From the NCBI RefSeq assembly GCF_020283565.1, contig NC_060065.1, forward strand, positions 55,341,489-55,405,488: DNA of 64,000 nucleotides. Direction: 5' to 3'. Shown here piece by piece: positions 22,067 through 38,189 of the stretch (the first letter of the stretch is position 1; every line of letters begins with the position of its first letter). Below the pieces are notes generated by a model that was not told the origin of the DNA, ran no database searches, and worked only from the letters and a program-made list of their open reading frames with translations. This DNA comes from Trifolium pratense (Eukaryota > Streptophyta > Magnoliopsida > Fabales > Fabaceae). A program made the translations under genes and the position numbers.

Positions 22067-23839
22067 CTATAGCTTTGGTTGGGTTGGGTTGATTTTCTAT
22101 CCTTGTTGATTAGATTCTCCTATCCTATGATTAAGTTCTAAGCTTACTGTACAACTTCTCTTCTCCAACATCCAAAGGGATATGATTGAGATTGAGTTGA
22201 GGATACTCTTGGAGTCTCGGTCCTATTGGATGAGTTTTGGTCCAACATTATATTGTGATAGGGTGACTAAACTATCAAGACGAAATGTATTAAGAGGTTT
22301 TAAATTTTTTTTGAATAAGATAAATTAGTCGACCCAAATTGATATATGAGAAAATCGAACTTGAGATCTTAAGGATGAATACACTCCCAAATCTCAAACT
22401 AATACCACCATTCGAATAAGTTTTTTTAAGTAATAAATAGGTATTTAAATTTTTAATTTGTTGCACGGTTAATATTTCAGTTATCATCCATTATAAAAAC
22501 TTGTTAATGTTCCAATTACATTGTTGCACTGTGGCTGTTGTTAACGTTGACTTCTACTTATGGTGAATATTTTGATGAAAAAGACATGTGTTGGAGGAAA
22601 TTAACAAAAAAGACTTAACTGTTATAAACATGAAACTTAAATGACTTATTTAATACATAGAATACTTAAATGATCTGAATATTACAAATATAAAACTTAA
22701 AACCTTTGGATGCATTTAACCTTTTGAAAATGTCTCTTGACTTTATTAATATGTCAAATTAGTTTATATTTTTGTCACTATCACTATCAATTAAGTTCTT
22801 GTATTTTAATAATTTACTATTAATTTGATCTATAACTTTATCAACTTACTTCAAAAAAAAAAAGAACTTTATCAACTTACTATCAATTTAGTCTATAGTA
22901 TACTTTCAGAATCACTAATATGAATAAAATATGATAGAGTCATGAACCTTTTTAAAATATTCATAAAGTTGAGAACCTATTTGAGAACACCCAATAAAAT
23001 CAGGGACCAATTTGATGATTTACTCATTATAATGTGTATTATTGGATGAGTTTAGGCGGATAAGGTTGAGTTAGACTCAACCTGAAATTCTAATATAGTA
23101 CGAGAATCTCTTCCAAGATCTGATGGATCATCTACTATCATGTTTTCACTATCAGACATCTCCTATTTATATTTACGCACCAAAATCTAATAGTGGCGGG
23201 CATGAGAGTATGTGTTAAAAGTCTTACAATGATTGAAAGTTGATTTGAAAATATATTTATAAGTGAAGACAATCATCACCTTATAAATAGGTTTTGCAGA
23301 TATTAGTTAAATTCAATTTTTTTTTTTAAAAAAAATCATTATGTGATGACTCTCAAAGAGATGATAAGCACATAAATACCAACAATAACCTAATCTAAGT
23401 GGTAAGAAATTTAAACTCCCCAAACAAATAATCAGGAGGTCGACCTTTAGCAGGATGATTTCTCACACTTACAGCAGGGTGCCATAACTGGTCTAAGCCG
23501 TTTGATTTCTAATTGGCAACTGATGTTATTTTAATTTATAAAACTGTATTTTAAACTAAAGCGTCTGATATTAAATCAACGTCTCTGATTGATTACTGCG
23601 TCATTATTTGACAGCGGTTTGCTTCAGGGCGTAAAAACTTCATAGCTAACAAAAATTGTGAAAGTGTAAAGAAAAATAAACGAATTACTTGAGATATTTA
23701 TTCCAAATCTATCCTTGCAGTTTATATGGTTAGTTACGGCGGACAAAAATCCAGAACAACCTCGACAACAACAACATAGACGCGAACGAGGAAGACAAGA
23801 CATGATAAAAAAAGAACAAAGATTTCTTAATTAATTAAC
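22067..23839. other. Intergenic, no gene seen
   Basis: AT-rich DNA. Around 22290-22430 there is a degenerate tRNA-derived-like stretch in reverse orientation. Around 22750-23040 there are 'TTTAGTC...AATTTG' phrases typical of old legume MITEs. Nothing coding was recognised. The last 300 bases are the promoter region of the J-protein gene. Confidence 0.5.
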
Positions 23840-26759
23840 ATGAATGGATTAACCCTTCTACCTAACATGTTACTTTCTCTTCATCCCACTCACCACCGAT
23901 TTCTTCAACCATCTTCATGTTTCCAATGCTTCCAAAACCAAACAAATTGTTCAATTTCCATACCCAGTTGCAAAATCAGTCACAAAAGATTTATATATCA
24001 TCATGAGAACAAAAGAAGAGGTGGCAATAGAATAACGTTTGTTGTAAGAGCAAAGCGTGGTGAATCTCCATATGAAGTTCTGGGTTTGTCTCCTTCTGCA
24101 TCTGTGAATGAAATCAAGAAAGCCTATAGGAAACTCGCTCTTAAGTATCATCCTGATGTTAATAAAGAGGTAATTGCTATGTTCTTACTTGTGCAATTCT
24201 TTGTATAGATTTGAAAATTTAAGTTTCATGATTGTTGGAGTTTTGTGCTGTTAGAGATATAACTTATTGAAGATTAAGTCTTTACTTTTGATTTGATTTG
24301 GGTGAAATATGTTTATAATTGGTGCTTTTAAGCATTGTATTAGTTTTTGTTCTGATATACCAAAAAGTACCACATTTGTTGGAACAACTAGTAACAAAAG
24401 AGTAATAACGACTAAAGCAAACAATGAACACATAAGAAGTTTGATAGCGGAGTTCCCCAAGTGGTGGTTACGTCTCCGACCTTAGAATTTGCTACAACAT
24501 GTTTCTATCATATGAATGAATTATTCGGGTTTCAGTGTTACAAGCGGTATTTTTAACAATAATAGTCCGGCCTAGATAACAACAATAAATGCCTCTGAAC
24601 CGTACCTCCACTAGCTCAGCTCCTGGGCCACCCCCAGCCTCTTCCTGATGCGTATGAGCCATACTCAACAACATTGTTTGGGAATCGAGGCTAAGGATGC
24701 TTGATAAACACTCGCAATCCCCAACCTAATACTTTTGAGGACAAAACCGTGAGGGCTTAAGCAGGATCCGAAATGGACAATACTTTAGAAAAGCGGTGCA
24801 GTCAACATGAGGTTCGAACATTGTGGCGTGCTAGATAAGGTTGCAATGCTGCAGCCAGTTTTTGTTTGAAAATAAATATTTAGTGGTTGCAAACTTTATT
24901 GGTTTTCATTGATGTTGCTAAATTGTCCCATGAAATTTTACTGGTTTGCACAAAATTTAACTCAAACATGGTGTTATCTATAATGGAAAAGATACGCTTA
25001 CAGTTAAAGCATGTCGGTATGCTCTCTACCGAGGGTTCTGCATTTTTTCCCTCTTTCGCACCAGGTCTGAGTAATTTGTTTTCATGGCTCTATTGCTGTC
25101 AGAAAGTTTTAGTTTTGCCAAAGTTTTCATAAATGGCCATTTACTGCTCTAGAACCATCTTTAATGTGACTTTTAAGTCTTAGCGCCCGTTTGGATTAGC
25201 TTATTTTTGGATTAGCTTATTTTTGAGCTTATGCGATTTTTCTGTATTATTATAAGTTTGTCAAGGTAGTTTATGATAAAATAGCTTATAAAAATACAAT
25301 TCTCACTAGTGTGAACTTATAAAATAGCATAAAACCTAATTTATATTGCATAAGCTGTTTGCATAAGCTAAAAAATAAGCTAATCCAAACGGCTAGTATC
25401 CTTGTTAGAAAATCACTTTTGTTCTTCAATTTATTTTATGTTCTCATCAGTTGGAAAAAATTGTGGATTATGAATGTCATATATGAAAATACTAAGAAAG
25501 TTCTTGAGTATTGTATCTGACAATTCCTTGATTTTAACTATATTTCCAATAAATGTATCAATAGTTAACTCAAGATACAAATTCTTGGTGCTTATTTATG
25601 CATTTTAAAGTGTATTCTCGCAGGATAAGGCTCAGGAGAAATTTATGAGGATAAAACATGCATACAATACATTGTTAAATTCTAGTTCTCGCAAAAAATA
25701 TGATTCTGGAAGTCGTGGTTATAATTCATCTCAAAGAAGCCAAAGTCGGAATCCACAAGCTGAAGAAGAATTTTATGGATTAGGTACAAATTTATATTCA
25801 TTTGCAGTCTTGTTTGGAGATCCATCTACAAACTTTAATTTTGAATACATTTTCAATTTTGTTATTGCATACGCGGCTGTTAAAGATTACATTTTCAATT
25901 CTTCTTATGCTTCCTCCTGTCCTGTTGTCATTCATCAAGTTAGCAACGTTTTTTTGAAAAAAAAAAATTCTTTCTTATGTCAACATCATCTTACTGCTGC
26001 AGGTAATTTTTTGAGAGATGCTCAAATAACAATAGGTAGTTATATACTCTCTGGTGATCAAGCCAGCCATAAGTTTAGGCTTCACTGCATTACAAATTTT
26101 ACTGGACAATGATTGTGTCCGCTATAAATCATTCAACTGGGGGAAAGGGATGTCTCTAGTGTTACAAGTTGCAACTTAATTTTATATTTCATTTCATGTG
26201 GCGTTTGAAATTTGATGATTTTGTTATTTCAGGAGACTTCTTTAAGGATCTTCAAGAAGAATTCAGGAATTGGGAAGCCAGTGCAGCTTCACAAGGAAAG
26301 CCAAAGAGCCTATGGGAGGAATTGTCGGTGAGAGACTCCTCGCTAACAATTTTCTTTGTTTGTGCTGGAGTTGAGTTCTGACGTGGTTGCGTGCCTATTT
26401 ATTGATACAGAAATGCTGAGTTTACTAAAGAAAAATTCACTAAACATACACATTGAATTGTTATTAAATGATGTTTCGCTATGCTTGGTGTGCAACAAGA
26501 ATTTACATGTGGACTCAATTTTTGGAATTTTAACTTTCAGGAAATTGGAGAAGAATTTGTGGAGTTTCTTGAGAAAGAACTCAATATTGTTGATCAAAAT
26601 GACAATCCTCAGGGAGGAAATCGATCCAATTTATACGAGACAGAGACGCCAAGCAACAACACTCAAGGCAAAGCTAGCAAGGGAAACACAAGCGTTGAGG
26701 ATAACCTTGATGAAATAGAAGCCACTCTAGCACAGTTAAAAAAGGAGCTAGGCTTATAG
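23840..26759 (+). CDS. Plastid-type J-domain (DnaJ) protein
   Basis: Co-chaperone of Hsp70, probably in the chloroplast. Exons 23840-24169, 25624-25783, 26233-26327 and 26541-26759 give 267 residues with all frames closing. The N-terminal 70 residues are Ser/His/Asn-rich and basic, a likely transit peptide. The J domain starts at [14 protein letters not shown] (about residue 74), carries the essential HPD tripeptide in [11 protein letters not shown] at the end of exon 1, and finishes in exon 2 with SSRKKYDSG. The C-terminal part ([37 protein letters not shown]) is a plant-specific tail. It has no zinc-finger or C-terminal DnaJ domains, so it is a type III J-protein. Intron 1 (1.45 kb) holds a MITE. 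Confidence 0.92.
25185..25394. mobile_element. MITE in intron 1 of the J-protein gene
   Basis: The left end is GCCCGTTTGGATTAGCTTAT, with the GGATTAGCTTATTTTT unit doubled. The right end is the complement of GCCGTTTGGATTAGCTTAT. The interior is AT-rich with ATAAGTTTGTCAAGGTAGTTT, shared with the MITE at 13197. Non-autonomous, probably hAT-type. Confidence 0.75.
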
Positions 26760-27293
26760 AACAAAATGATAGCTAGTTGAAGAGTACATGCCAATTTATT
26801 GCCTCTCATTTATTTATCTCTTGGTGGCTCTTGCAAACTTGAGTCACCAAATTGAGGAGTAAATCTGTAATTTAGTCCTTGAAATTATAGGATTGTATCA
26901 ATATAGTCTTTTATATATCAATATTTTAAATTGATCTTTTGAATTGCAAAATGTTAATCAAGTTTTTCTTTTTGTATGAATTTGTTATTAAAATACATTT
27001 CTAACATTATTCACTTAGTTTTAAATGCATCCCTAACATTAACAATTCAATGTCATCAAAAAAATGTGGAAATATAGTGAAACTCTAAAGCTTTTTATGC
27101 GAACATTGGACAAACATGTTTTACGACAAAAGTCCAAAACATGAGATATAAGAATTTACTTATATTATGCAGACAAATGATCAATATTCAAATCCTTAAT
27201 CATCAGACAATTATCCTGTCAAAATAAAAACATCGAACAATTATATTTATCAATGAAAGTTCATATTTGTACTTGTGGACTTTGTAATGATCA
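26760..27293. other. Intergenic between convergent J-protein and TOC75 genes
   Basis: 3' flank of the J-protein gene followed by AT-rich sequence. No gene is visible. Confidence 0.5.
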
Positions 27294-27311
27294 CTAGCCG
27301 GCGCTGCGCCG
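27294..27311 (-). mobile_element. Helitron-like 3' terminus
   Basis: On the minus strand CGGCGCAGCGCCG (a perfect 6-bp stem around one base) is followed by GCTAGT. A GC-rich hairpin just before CTAG is the 3' signature of Helitrons. The matching 5' TC end was not found, and the element body, if any, would lie towards higher coordinates and would overlap the 3' end of TOC75. This may be a solo end. Confidence 0.4.
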
Positions 27312-27432
27312 CAAAAAATAAAAAGCATCTAATAAAAAATAGTCTATTACTCTATATTAGCACCGCGTCCAATTAAACAAAAAATGTAGTTTAATAAAGC
27401 CTCTTAACAATATACTGTGACTAATTTACAAC

Positions 27433-31673
<4,241 letters not shown>

Positions 31674-32237
31674 TGTTTGCGACGGTTGCGACGGATAGAA
31701 CTATAAAATTGAAAAGAGAAAGAAAGAAAGAGACAGAGAAAAGAGGGTTTTTGCTTCCCGAAATCAAAGGCTTTGTTTTTTTTTTCATTATTTAGACTCT
31801 TTGATCTTAGTTGCTAGAAATTTATAATATATAATAATAAATAAATAAATAGGTGTTGGGGTTGGGGTTCAAATGTATCAGGTCTAGGGCTAGGATGCTA
31901 TTTATTTTGTATTTTTTTTTTCTTTCAAAATTACCAACTTTAAGTTTAGTCCTTATTCCTAAATATATCAACTTGCAACGTAATTAAAAATAATAAGGAT
32001 AAATTAATAAATTTGGTAGTAATCGATTTTAATATATTAGTAATAGATACATCATTTGAATATTTATACACTTAAATTTTAGTACTTGTAATATCCATTT
32101 TTTATAGAATATTGCATCTTTATTTTAAAAAGGATTCAAAATAACCTTGTCTTGGTGATCCAAAATAAGGTGATAGAAATCTTCACATAAAGGAGACAAT
32201 TTGCATAGATTGAAATAAACCCTTGAAGGTTGAATAA
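31674..32237. other. TOC75 promoter region and flank
   Basis: The 5' leader side (31674-31760) is GA/CT-rich (AAAGAGAAAGAAAGAAAGAG on the plus strand), common in plant leaders. Beyond it lies AT-rich DNA with no gene. Confidence 0.5.
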
Positions 32238-32540
32238 GACTCAACTGTGATGATGCTCACAAAGGAGGTGGAGTTCTCGCCATTAAGAAAAAAGAGAGGA
32301 TGTGGAGTCCTCTTTCGCAACTTTAAAAAATACTATATTTTAAAGATTGGAGTGTGTGATGAACTTCATGTTGAACTATGGAGCATGCATCTTGGTTTAG
32401 ATATGACTTGGCGAAAGCGTATTCCTCGACTCATTGTGAAAAGTGATTCTAAAATTTTGATTAACATGATTTTAGATAATTGCAAGTTTAGTGGATGGGT
32501 CCCCATGTTGGTGCAACACATTTGCAACCTTTTAGCTTGA
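32238..32540 (+). mobile_element. LINE RNase H domain remnant
   Basis: The translation contains NCDDAHKGGGVLA in one frame, then shifts frame to give CGVLFRN, HVELWSMHLGLD and VKSDSKILINMI. These are the RNase H motifs found at the end of plant L1 elements (the Asp-rich start, the Glu of ELW and the Asp of SDS). The frameshift near 32275 and the lack of flanking domains show it is a fossil. Confidence 0.7.
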
Positions 32541-33088
32541 GACTAACAAGTCCAATTTCTTCATACAATTAGAGGGAGGAAAATCAATGCACTAACCATA
32601 TGATTAACTTTAATTTGCCTCTAAACTCTTTTAATTATACAAGAATGTAAACTCTGTGAACTCTATAAACTTCTTTTTTATGACAAATCTGAGACTTCTA
32701 TACCTAAAAATATTTGGATATACATAGTTTCTTAGTTTTCTGTCCTCTTTGTACTATATATTAAGAATCTAAGTGTTTCAATTTTCAATTGATTTTCCCT
32801 TTATTGAAAATAAAGATTCAATTTGTTATCATGGCTTGGTCAAATTACTATTTAAGGTGAAGTACCTATTTGTGAGGTTTAGTAGCTAAAAAATTTGTGA
32901 TTCTCCAACGTGCAAAAAATGTGTCCACAAATGTAAACCTTCTTTAAAAGCAATTGCTCCACCACGGTTCATTTTGTGTTACATTTTTACCCTTTTTTTA
33001 TTAACCATAGAAATTAATCAAAATATAAAAACAAGGTTACTTTAAAAGGTTAATCACATTGCAATATTCAGGGAACTTTTTGAGAAAA
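32541..33088. other. Intergenic; promoter region of LTI65-like gene
   Basis: AT-rich with no gene. CAACGTGC near 32909 contains an ACGT core, weakly like an ABA-response element; it is too short to rely on. Confidence 0.4.
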
Positions 33089-34749
33089 ATGCCTCAGACA
33101 GAACGTGCTTGCAAACATGTTGATACTACAACAAGAAGTCCTAGCATTGCTACCATGGAACAATTCCTCCGAGGTAATTAATTAATCCTTTTTTAATCTT
33201 AAACAATTATTAATCATAATCTTAGCTATAGCTTAATTATGCTGTACCCTTGTACTAGTTGCTAACAAAAATGTTGTATACCTTGTCAAACAAGTAAACA
33301 ATCAATCAACAAATCAAAGGCTATTATTAATTATGTTCGAAATATCATATTCATGTATATTCTGTTTTCATGTGCAGGAGGGGAATCCTCAAGGATGTCA
33401 CCAACCTACTCCACCTCCCCTTCTTCCCCTTCGTCTTCGTACTTCGAGAAGGTGAAGCACCATGACCCAGAAGAAGATCAAGGCCTATATCAGCGAAAAT
33501 CGGTTCTCAGCAAAGTGAAGGAGAGAGCCAAGAAATTAGTATCACGCAACAGCCTCAGTAGGAGACGCCAGGACGAAGATAATTTCACTCCGTCTTGGGG
33601 TGTTAGTTTAGAAGATGAAGAAGGAGAAGAAGAAGATGCTGAATACCTTGGAGCTCCAAGTAATTAATAAACATAATTACTAAATTCTTATACTAACATT
33701 ATTTTAAAAATGGACCACAATCGTGGCCACAATATATATCGTGGCTGCAACCATGATCGCATCAGTCATTGTTAAGAGTCTCCACTTATAAACATTTTTC
33801 AAATCATCTTTCAACCAATATGAAACTCTTAACGGTCATGATATTTCGGCCATGATTTAAAACCTTAATTAGTCCTAGGTGATTCATTTTTGCAAAGATT
33901 TTTTTCTTTAATTATTCATTCTAACCTTTCTTATTCCATTATTATTATTTCAGTCTATGAATCAGAGCTAGCCCCTGAAGAATACAAAGAAAATGCAAGA
34001 CAACATCCAAGAGCAAATCCAGTAATCTCTGAGAAGCGCGTTTTGAAGACGACGAAACCAGGAGAACAACAAGATAAACAAAATGCACTTAGTCCTGTCA
34101 AATCCTCAACAACAATAACTCCTCAACTTGCAACATCATCAACAACTACTAATAGCCCAAATCAAGACACAACAATGACTCATGAAAAACTCACACCAAC
34201 CATTGTTGATAAAACAGCAAAGGCATTAACTCATTCTGCTTCCTCAAAACCTCATGTTACTTCTATAATTACTCCTGTTGCTCCTTTGAGTTCATCAATG
34301 ATGCGAAATAATTCTTCACCGTCCTCATCTTCGCCATTGAGTCATGTGAAGTTTGCTACTAGTCCAAAAAGTCCAAATAATTCTCAATCATTAATGAGTC
34401 CTAGGAGAAGTTCTAATGGTATTAGTGTGATTGAGAAGGTGAAAGGAGCTGTAAATTCTTTGCTAAGAAATGATGAACAACCACAACAAAAATATTTTGT
34501 AAAAAGTCCTACAACACGTGCTAATTCTTCACAAATAAGCAACACTACTACTCATGAAGGTAAATTAATTATAAGCACATTTTTCTTAAACAATGTACTT
34601 AAACTATACTCTTTCTGGTTTTATATATAAACAAAGATTTTTTTTTCAGGTCAATTGAATAACTGATGTATCTGATTTATGTGATCATTCCACATTTTGC
34701 AGTTGGTCAAGGAGCGGAGAACCATGGAAGAATTCTTCAGACAAATTAA
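33089..34749 (+). CDS. LTI65/RD29B-like stress protein (short form)
   Basis: Hydrophilic protein related to the low-temperature/ABA/desiccation-induced LTI65 and LTI78 family; molecular function unknown. Exons 33089-33173, 33378-33659, 33954-34559 and 34703-34749 give 339 residues with all phases matching. Family features seen: KVKERAKKLVSR near residue 60, an acidic run then YLGAPIYESELAPEEY, and a C-terminal IEKVKGAVNSLL. The middle is Ser/Thr/Pro-rich and low in complexity. It is much shorter than Arabidopsis LTI65 (about 600 residues) and lacks most of its repeats. The last exon (ending LQTN) is uncertain: an alternative acceptor near 34650 would end the protein earlier (GQLNN). Confidence 0.8.
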
Positions 34750-34990
34750 AAGTTATTTATTGCAAATATGTACTTTCTACACTTCTGTATATATCACCAT
34801 TTGTATTCACTATATGTCAGTATATGTATGTATATATCTATGTATGTATTTTCGGTATTTTGTGTATATGTGCCCAATAATAATTAGATTAAAAACATCA
34901 ATTTCAACATTGTGTAAAATTAGTTTTGTATGGAATAAAGTAACTATAAGTGGTGTGTGCGACAGATTACCTAAAAATGTGTACAAGTAG
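34750..34990 (+). other. 3' UTR/flank of LTI65-like gene
   Basis: T-rich, with TATATGTATGTATATATC-like runs and AATAAAG at 34935 as a possible polyadenylation signal. No gene seen. Confidence 0.4.
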
Positions 34991-34999
34991 TGCGTAGGA

Positions 35000-35090
35000 A
35001 TTAGACCGCCTATTCTGTCAAATCTAGTTCGGAGTCACTTTTGACATCAAGTGGTTCCAGCTTCCTCCCGTTCGCAGTTGCGGGATCAAT
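35000..35090 (-). mobile_element. SINE fragment (same family as 48089)
   Basis: The minus strand reads GGAGGAAGCTGGAACCACTTGATG, then a run similar to AACTAGATTTGAC. It matches the 3' part of the SINE at 48089-48229 (GGAACCACTTGATG...CCAGATTCAAC). The tRNA-like head is poorly preserved. Confidence 0.6.
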
Positions 35091-36039
35091 AATATATATA
35101 CTTATATAATATTATAAATGCATCAATAATTTAAAATTTCAACTTAATTTAAAAGTAAAAATATACTAAATCACCATAATAAAATGTAATATTTATAAAC
35201 TTGGATCAAACCACATAAATTACAAACCAAATCATCTAAGTAACATCCACAAAATTATCCAAAAAACAAGTGAGGTTCATATTTCATAAGTATTTCAAGT
35301 TCAAAAAAACAATTGTTTTCATCGTCAACATGATAAAATGTTCAATATATCCTTCAACATCATCATCAATGTCTTCATCTTCAACTTCATCAAATTCGAT
35401 CTTCTCCCGATATAAAATGGGGCTTTTTAAAACTCGCAATAAAAAGAAGGTAAAATCGTCTCAAAGGGTAAAAACAAACGATTTTATATGATTCAGCGAT
35501 TTTAGAGCAATTTAAATCATTGAAAATCTTTTTAGACTACAATTTAACCCAAAAACGATTATATCCAAAAACAATTCTACCAGCGATTTAACTCAAAATA
35601 CTGATCTAAAAACGTTAAATCTATGGTTTTTTACGTTTTAAATCGCGATTTTAACATCATTGTTTGAGATTTTAGCTGCATTTGGAGCAGGGTAGATTAG
35701 AGTTTGAACCAAAGTTTAAAATGAGTATGGCAAGTGGTTACAATTATAAGAATTTTATGTAAAATACAAATTAAATTTACTAAATTATCCTTATTGATAT
35801 TTCCTTATATTTTGAAGCAGTTGGTTGTTGATCCATGGTAAATGCTCCCTCCTGACTTCTCTAGAGCCATCTTGCTTGATTCTACATGAGATAGAGGAGT
35901 AATATCTATGTCATTAGTTTTTATTCTTTAAAAAATATTTGTCCCGAAACTTCAATTCATTTAAAAAAAGTATCCGTTGAGTAAAAAAATAAATAAATCA
36001 AAAGTATAAATTAAATAAATTTTACTTGTAAAAAGTAAA
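35091..36039. other. Intergenic, no gene seen
   Basis: AT-rich with small simple-sequence stretches (the TCATCA-like run near 35360). Short ORFs have no recognisable content. Confidence 0.5.
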
Positions 36040-36535
36040 TTAATGGCAAAAAGGGTTGTTCTTGTGCTGAAAGCTTGAATCACATACTTTTTGAATGCCT
36101 TGTTTTTAGTAAAGTTTGGGGGTTGTATTCTAGTTTGGTTGGATGTTCGTAGCGCATTATCAAATTCACCCGTTGTTCATGGTCGACAATTTTGTGGTCT
36201 AGTTAATAATATCAAGTTTTGAGAAGGGCATCTTCATTATTATTTGGTTGGCATGCTCTTGGTCGATATGGAAAGAAGAAATAGTTGTTTATTTCGGTAA
36301 AAGGTTATATCCATAGATGATATTTTTGAGAGGGTCATTACTAGCTCTTGGTGGTGGATCACTTCAAAATGCTTTGGTTTTCGTTATGATTGTTATCATT
36401 GGAGGACAAATCCTCTTAAATGTGGTTAATTTTTTATGCTTGTACTATTTTTTATGGACTTTTTATCTTGTAATGTTTCTGTTATGTTAGCACGTCTTGT
36501 GCTAAGGTAACATTAACATATCTAGTAGTATATTA
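36040..36535 (+). mobile_element. LINE zf-RVT/3'-end remnant
   Basis: The translation of the first part gives CAESLNHILFECLVFSKVWG, the zinc-binding zf-RVT signature of plant L1 elements. The sequence after it (WWWITSKCFGFRYD-like, then GTTAGCACGTCTTGTGCTAAGGTAACA) is typical of a LINE tail. Stops and shifts throughout; no long ORF. The A-tail is not clear. Confidence 0.7.
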
Positions 36536-37379
36536 TTTCTTAATATGTCAGCCAAAATATTAATGATCAAAGATAAGCCACTAAGTTTGGTCTAGTAGTG
36601 AGGAGTTTGAGTAGTCTGATATATATAATGCACACCTTAGTTGATGCAATATGAAAACCCAAAAGCAAAAGTAAAATAGTTGGCAAGACAGCCAAATTCG
36701 AATGGAAACACTTGTTACCATCCCAAAAACAAAAAAGTGTATTGACTATTAATAGGGATTACTTGGAAACTTTCAGTCCTATTAACAGTAAAACATGGCT
36801 ATAATATTTACCTATAACCATTTTCCACAACAACATGAAGTCACAACTGATGAAAAAAACATTGAATAATATCCTTTAAAAAAAAACATTGAATAATATA
36901 ATATTATCATACTAATAATAACAGTGAATGAATGAACTAAAAAACCATGACTTTCAATGTGTGATCAAATTTTGACTATTGGGACAAATGTTCCTAGAAA
37001 AGCTATAAGACACACCAAACTTAGGATCATTTTGTTGTTAACTTACAATTTTTAACCGTTAAAAAAGGAGAGTCAATTCTACCATCCCCTCTGTCTTGTC
37101 CCTTTTTGACACATTCCTTTGAAATCAAATCTAACTACATTTTTGGACATGATCAACAATATTATGTTATGAGTGTTATTCAAAGTATTATTGTTTTATC
37201 TTTATAAAGCTTCTTAAAAACCTCGATTACATAATCGAACATTGTAACATTTTACATTATAATTTCTTCCATCGATCTATCATCACAACGAGATCAATAC
37301 AATACAATACTCTATCCATTGTTTTTGGTAATATTTGAATTCTGAACGAAACAATATATAAATAATAATTATTATTTTA
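36536..37379. other. Intergenic upstream of the small intronless gene
   Basis: Contains a tRNA-like head remnant near 36580-36650 (GGTCTAGTAGTGAGGAGTTTG). Otherwise AT-rich with no gene. Confidence 0.45.
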
Positions 37380-37754
37380 ATGGAGAACAAAAGTGATTTA
37401 TTGATAAAGAGAGGTAAAGGAGGGTGCCCTACAAGGCTCCAAAAGCATGCACCAGCCTCTCTAGACATTCATATGGTTCTTAATGAACGTCCCTCTAACC
37501 CTTTTGGTGATCCTTCAAGGGCTATTCCATTATTATCACCACTTATTTTATCTCCAAAGCCATTAATCTATGCAGACATTGCCCTTCAAGCTCTTAAATC
37601 AGAGGATAGCATAGATGAGGGTAGTAGTAGTTCATCATCTTCGACGCCGGGATCAAAAGGGTGGGAACATCCAGCAATTGCTTCATATCCAAGTCCATCT
37701 TCTTTGTGTAGTTTCTTCCAAAACCAATGTGTTTTCGTCAACAATGCCCAATGA
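37380..37754 (+). CDS. Small intronless protein of unknown function
   Basis: 124 residues, uninterrupted. It has a basic start (MENKSDLLIKRGKGGCPTRL), a central part rich in Pro and Leu with ERPSNPFGDPSRAIPLLSP, then a Ser-run (DEGSSSSSSSTPGSK) and a tail ending NQCVFVNNAQ. Codon use and non-random composition suggest a real gene rather than a chance ORF. I recognise no domain. It has no signal peptide or membrane segment. A purine run (GGGA)n follows in the 3' region at 37816-37832. No clear TATA box at a sensible distance. Confidence 0.6.
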   Translation: MENKSDLLIKRGKGGCPTRLQKHAPASLDIHMVLNERPSNPFGDPSRAIPLLSPLILSPKPLIYADIALQALKSEDSIDEGSSSSSSSTPGSKGWEHPAIASYPSPSSLCSFFQNQCVFVNNAQ

Positions 37755-38069
37755 ATTATATCATCACCTCACATTTTCTTTTTATATTTTTCTAGTTGTG
37801 GAATTTTTCCACAGGAGGGAGGGAGGGAGGGAATTCTGCACTTCCCCATCCATTGCTTTCATTGAATTAACTACAATAGTTGTTTAGCTTTTATTTACTA
37901 ATTTACAATCACAACCAATTCAAATGTTACACACATGAGGACGGTGCTAACTTAGCATTGTAAATTATAGTACTATATTCAAATTTCAATTTTAGTTGTA
38001 AAATGGTCATTAGTGCCAAATTAATTAAAAAGAAAAAAGAAAATCTTCATTTATAAAAGTCGTCGTTAA
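37755..38069. other. 3' flank of the small intronless gene
   Basis: Contains the (GGGA)4 run at 37816-37832 and AT-rich DNA. No gene seen. Confidence 0.4.
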
Positions 38070-38155
38070 AGTGAAATAGTGGGAGTATCAGGGTTCGAAC
38101 CCTGATCCCGGCATTATACATGCAATGTCCCTACCAACAGCGTTAAATGATCCGT
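38070..38155 (-). mobile_element. tRNA-derived SINE-like copy, reverse orientation
   Basis: On the minus strand TGTTGGTAGGGACATTGCAT is followed by GGGTTCGAACCCTGATAC, a perfect box B. Same family as 11352, 60553 and 61543. The start of the box A is damaged. Confidence 0.6.
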
Positions 38156-38189
38156 CACTTTATTTGATTATCTAAAAATATGGATCCAT

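Noticed and set aside
24440..24860. GC-richer segment in intron 1 of the J-protein gene, possibly a solo LTR or tRNA gene
   Set aside because: No paired ends, no cloverleaf and no box A/B at the right spacing were found; left as unexplained intron sequence.
32238..32540. 97-codon plus-strand ORF as a host gene
   Set aside because: Its motifs are those of the LINE RNase H domain, with a frameshift at its start.
36580..36650. Possible tRNA gene (GGTCTAGTAGTGAGG)
   Set aside because: No acceptor-stem pairing and no proper box B; it is at most a SINE head fossil.
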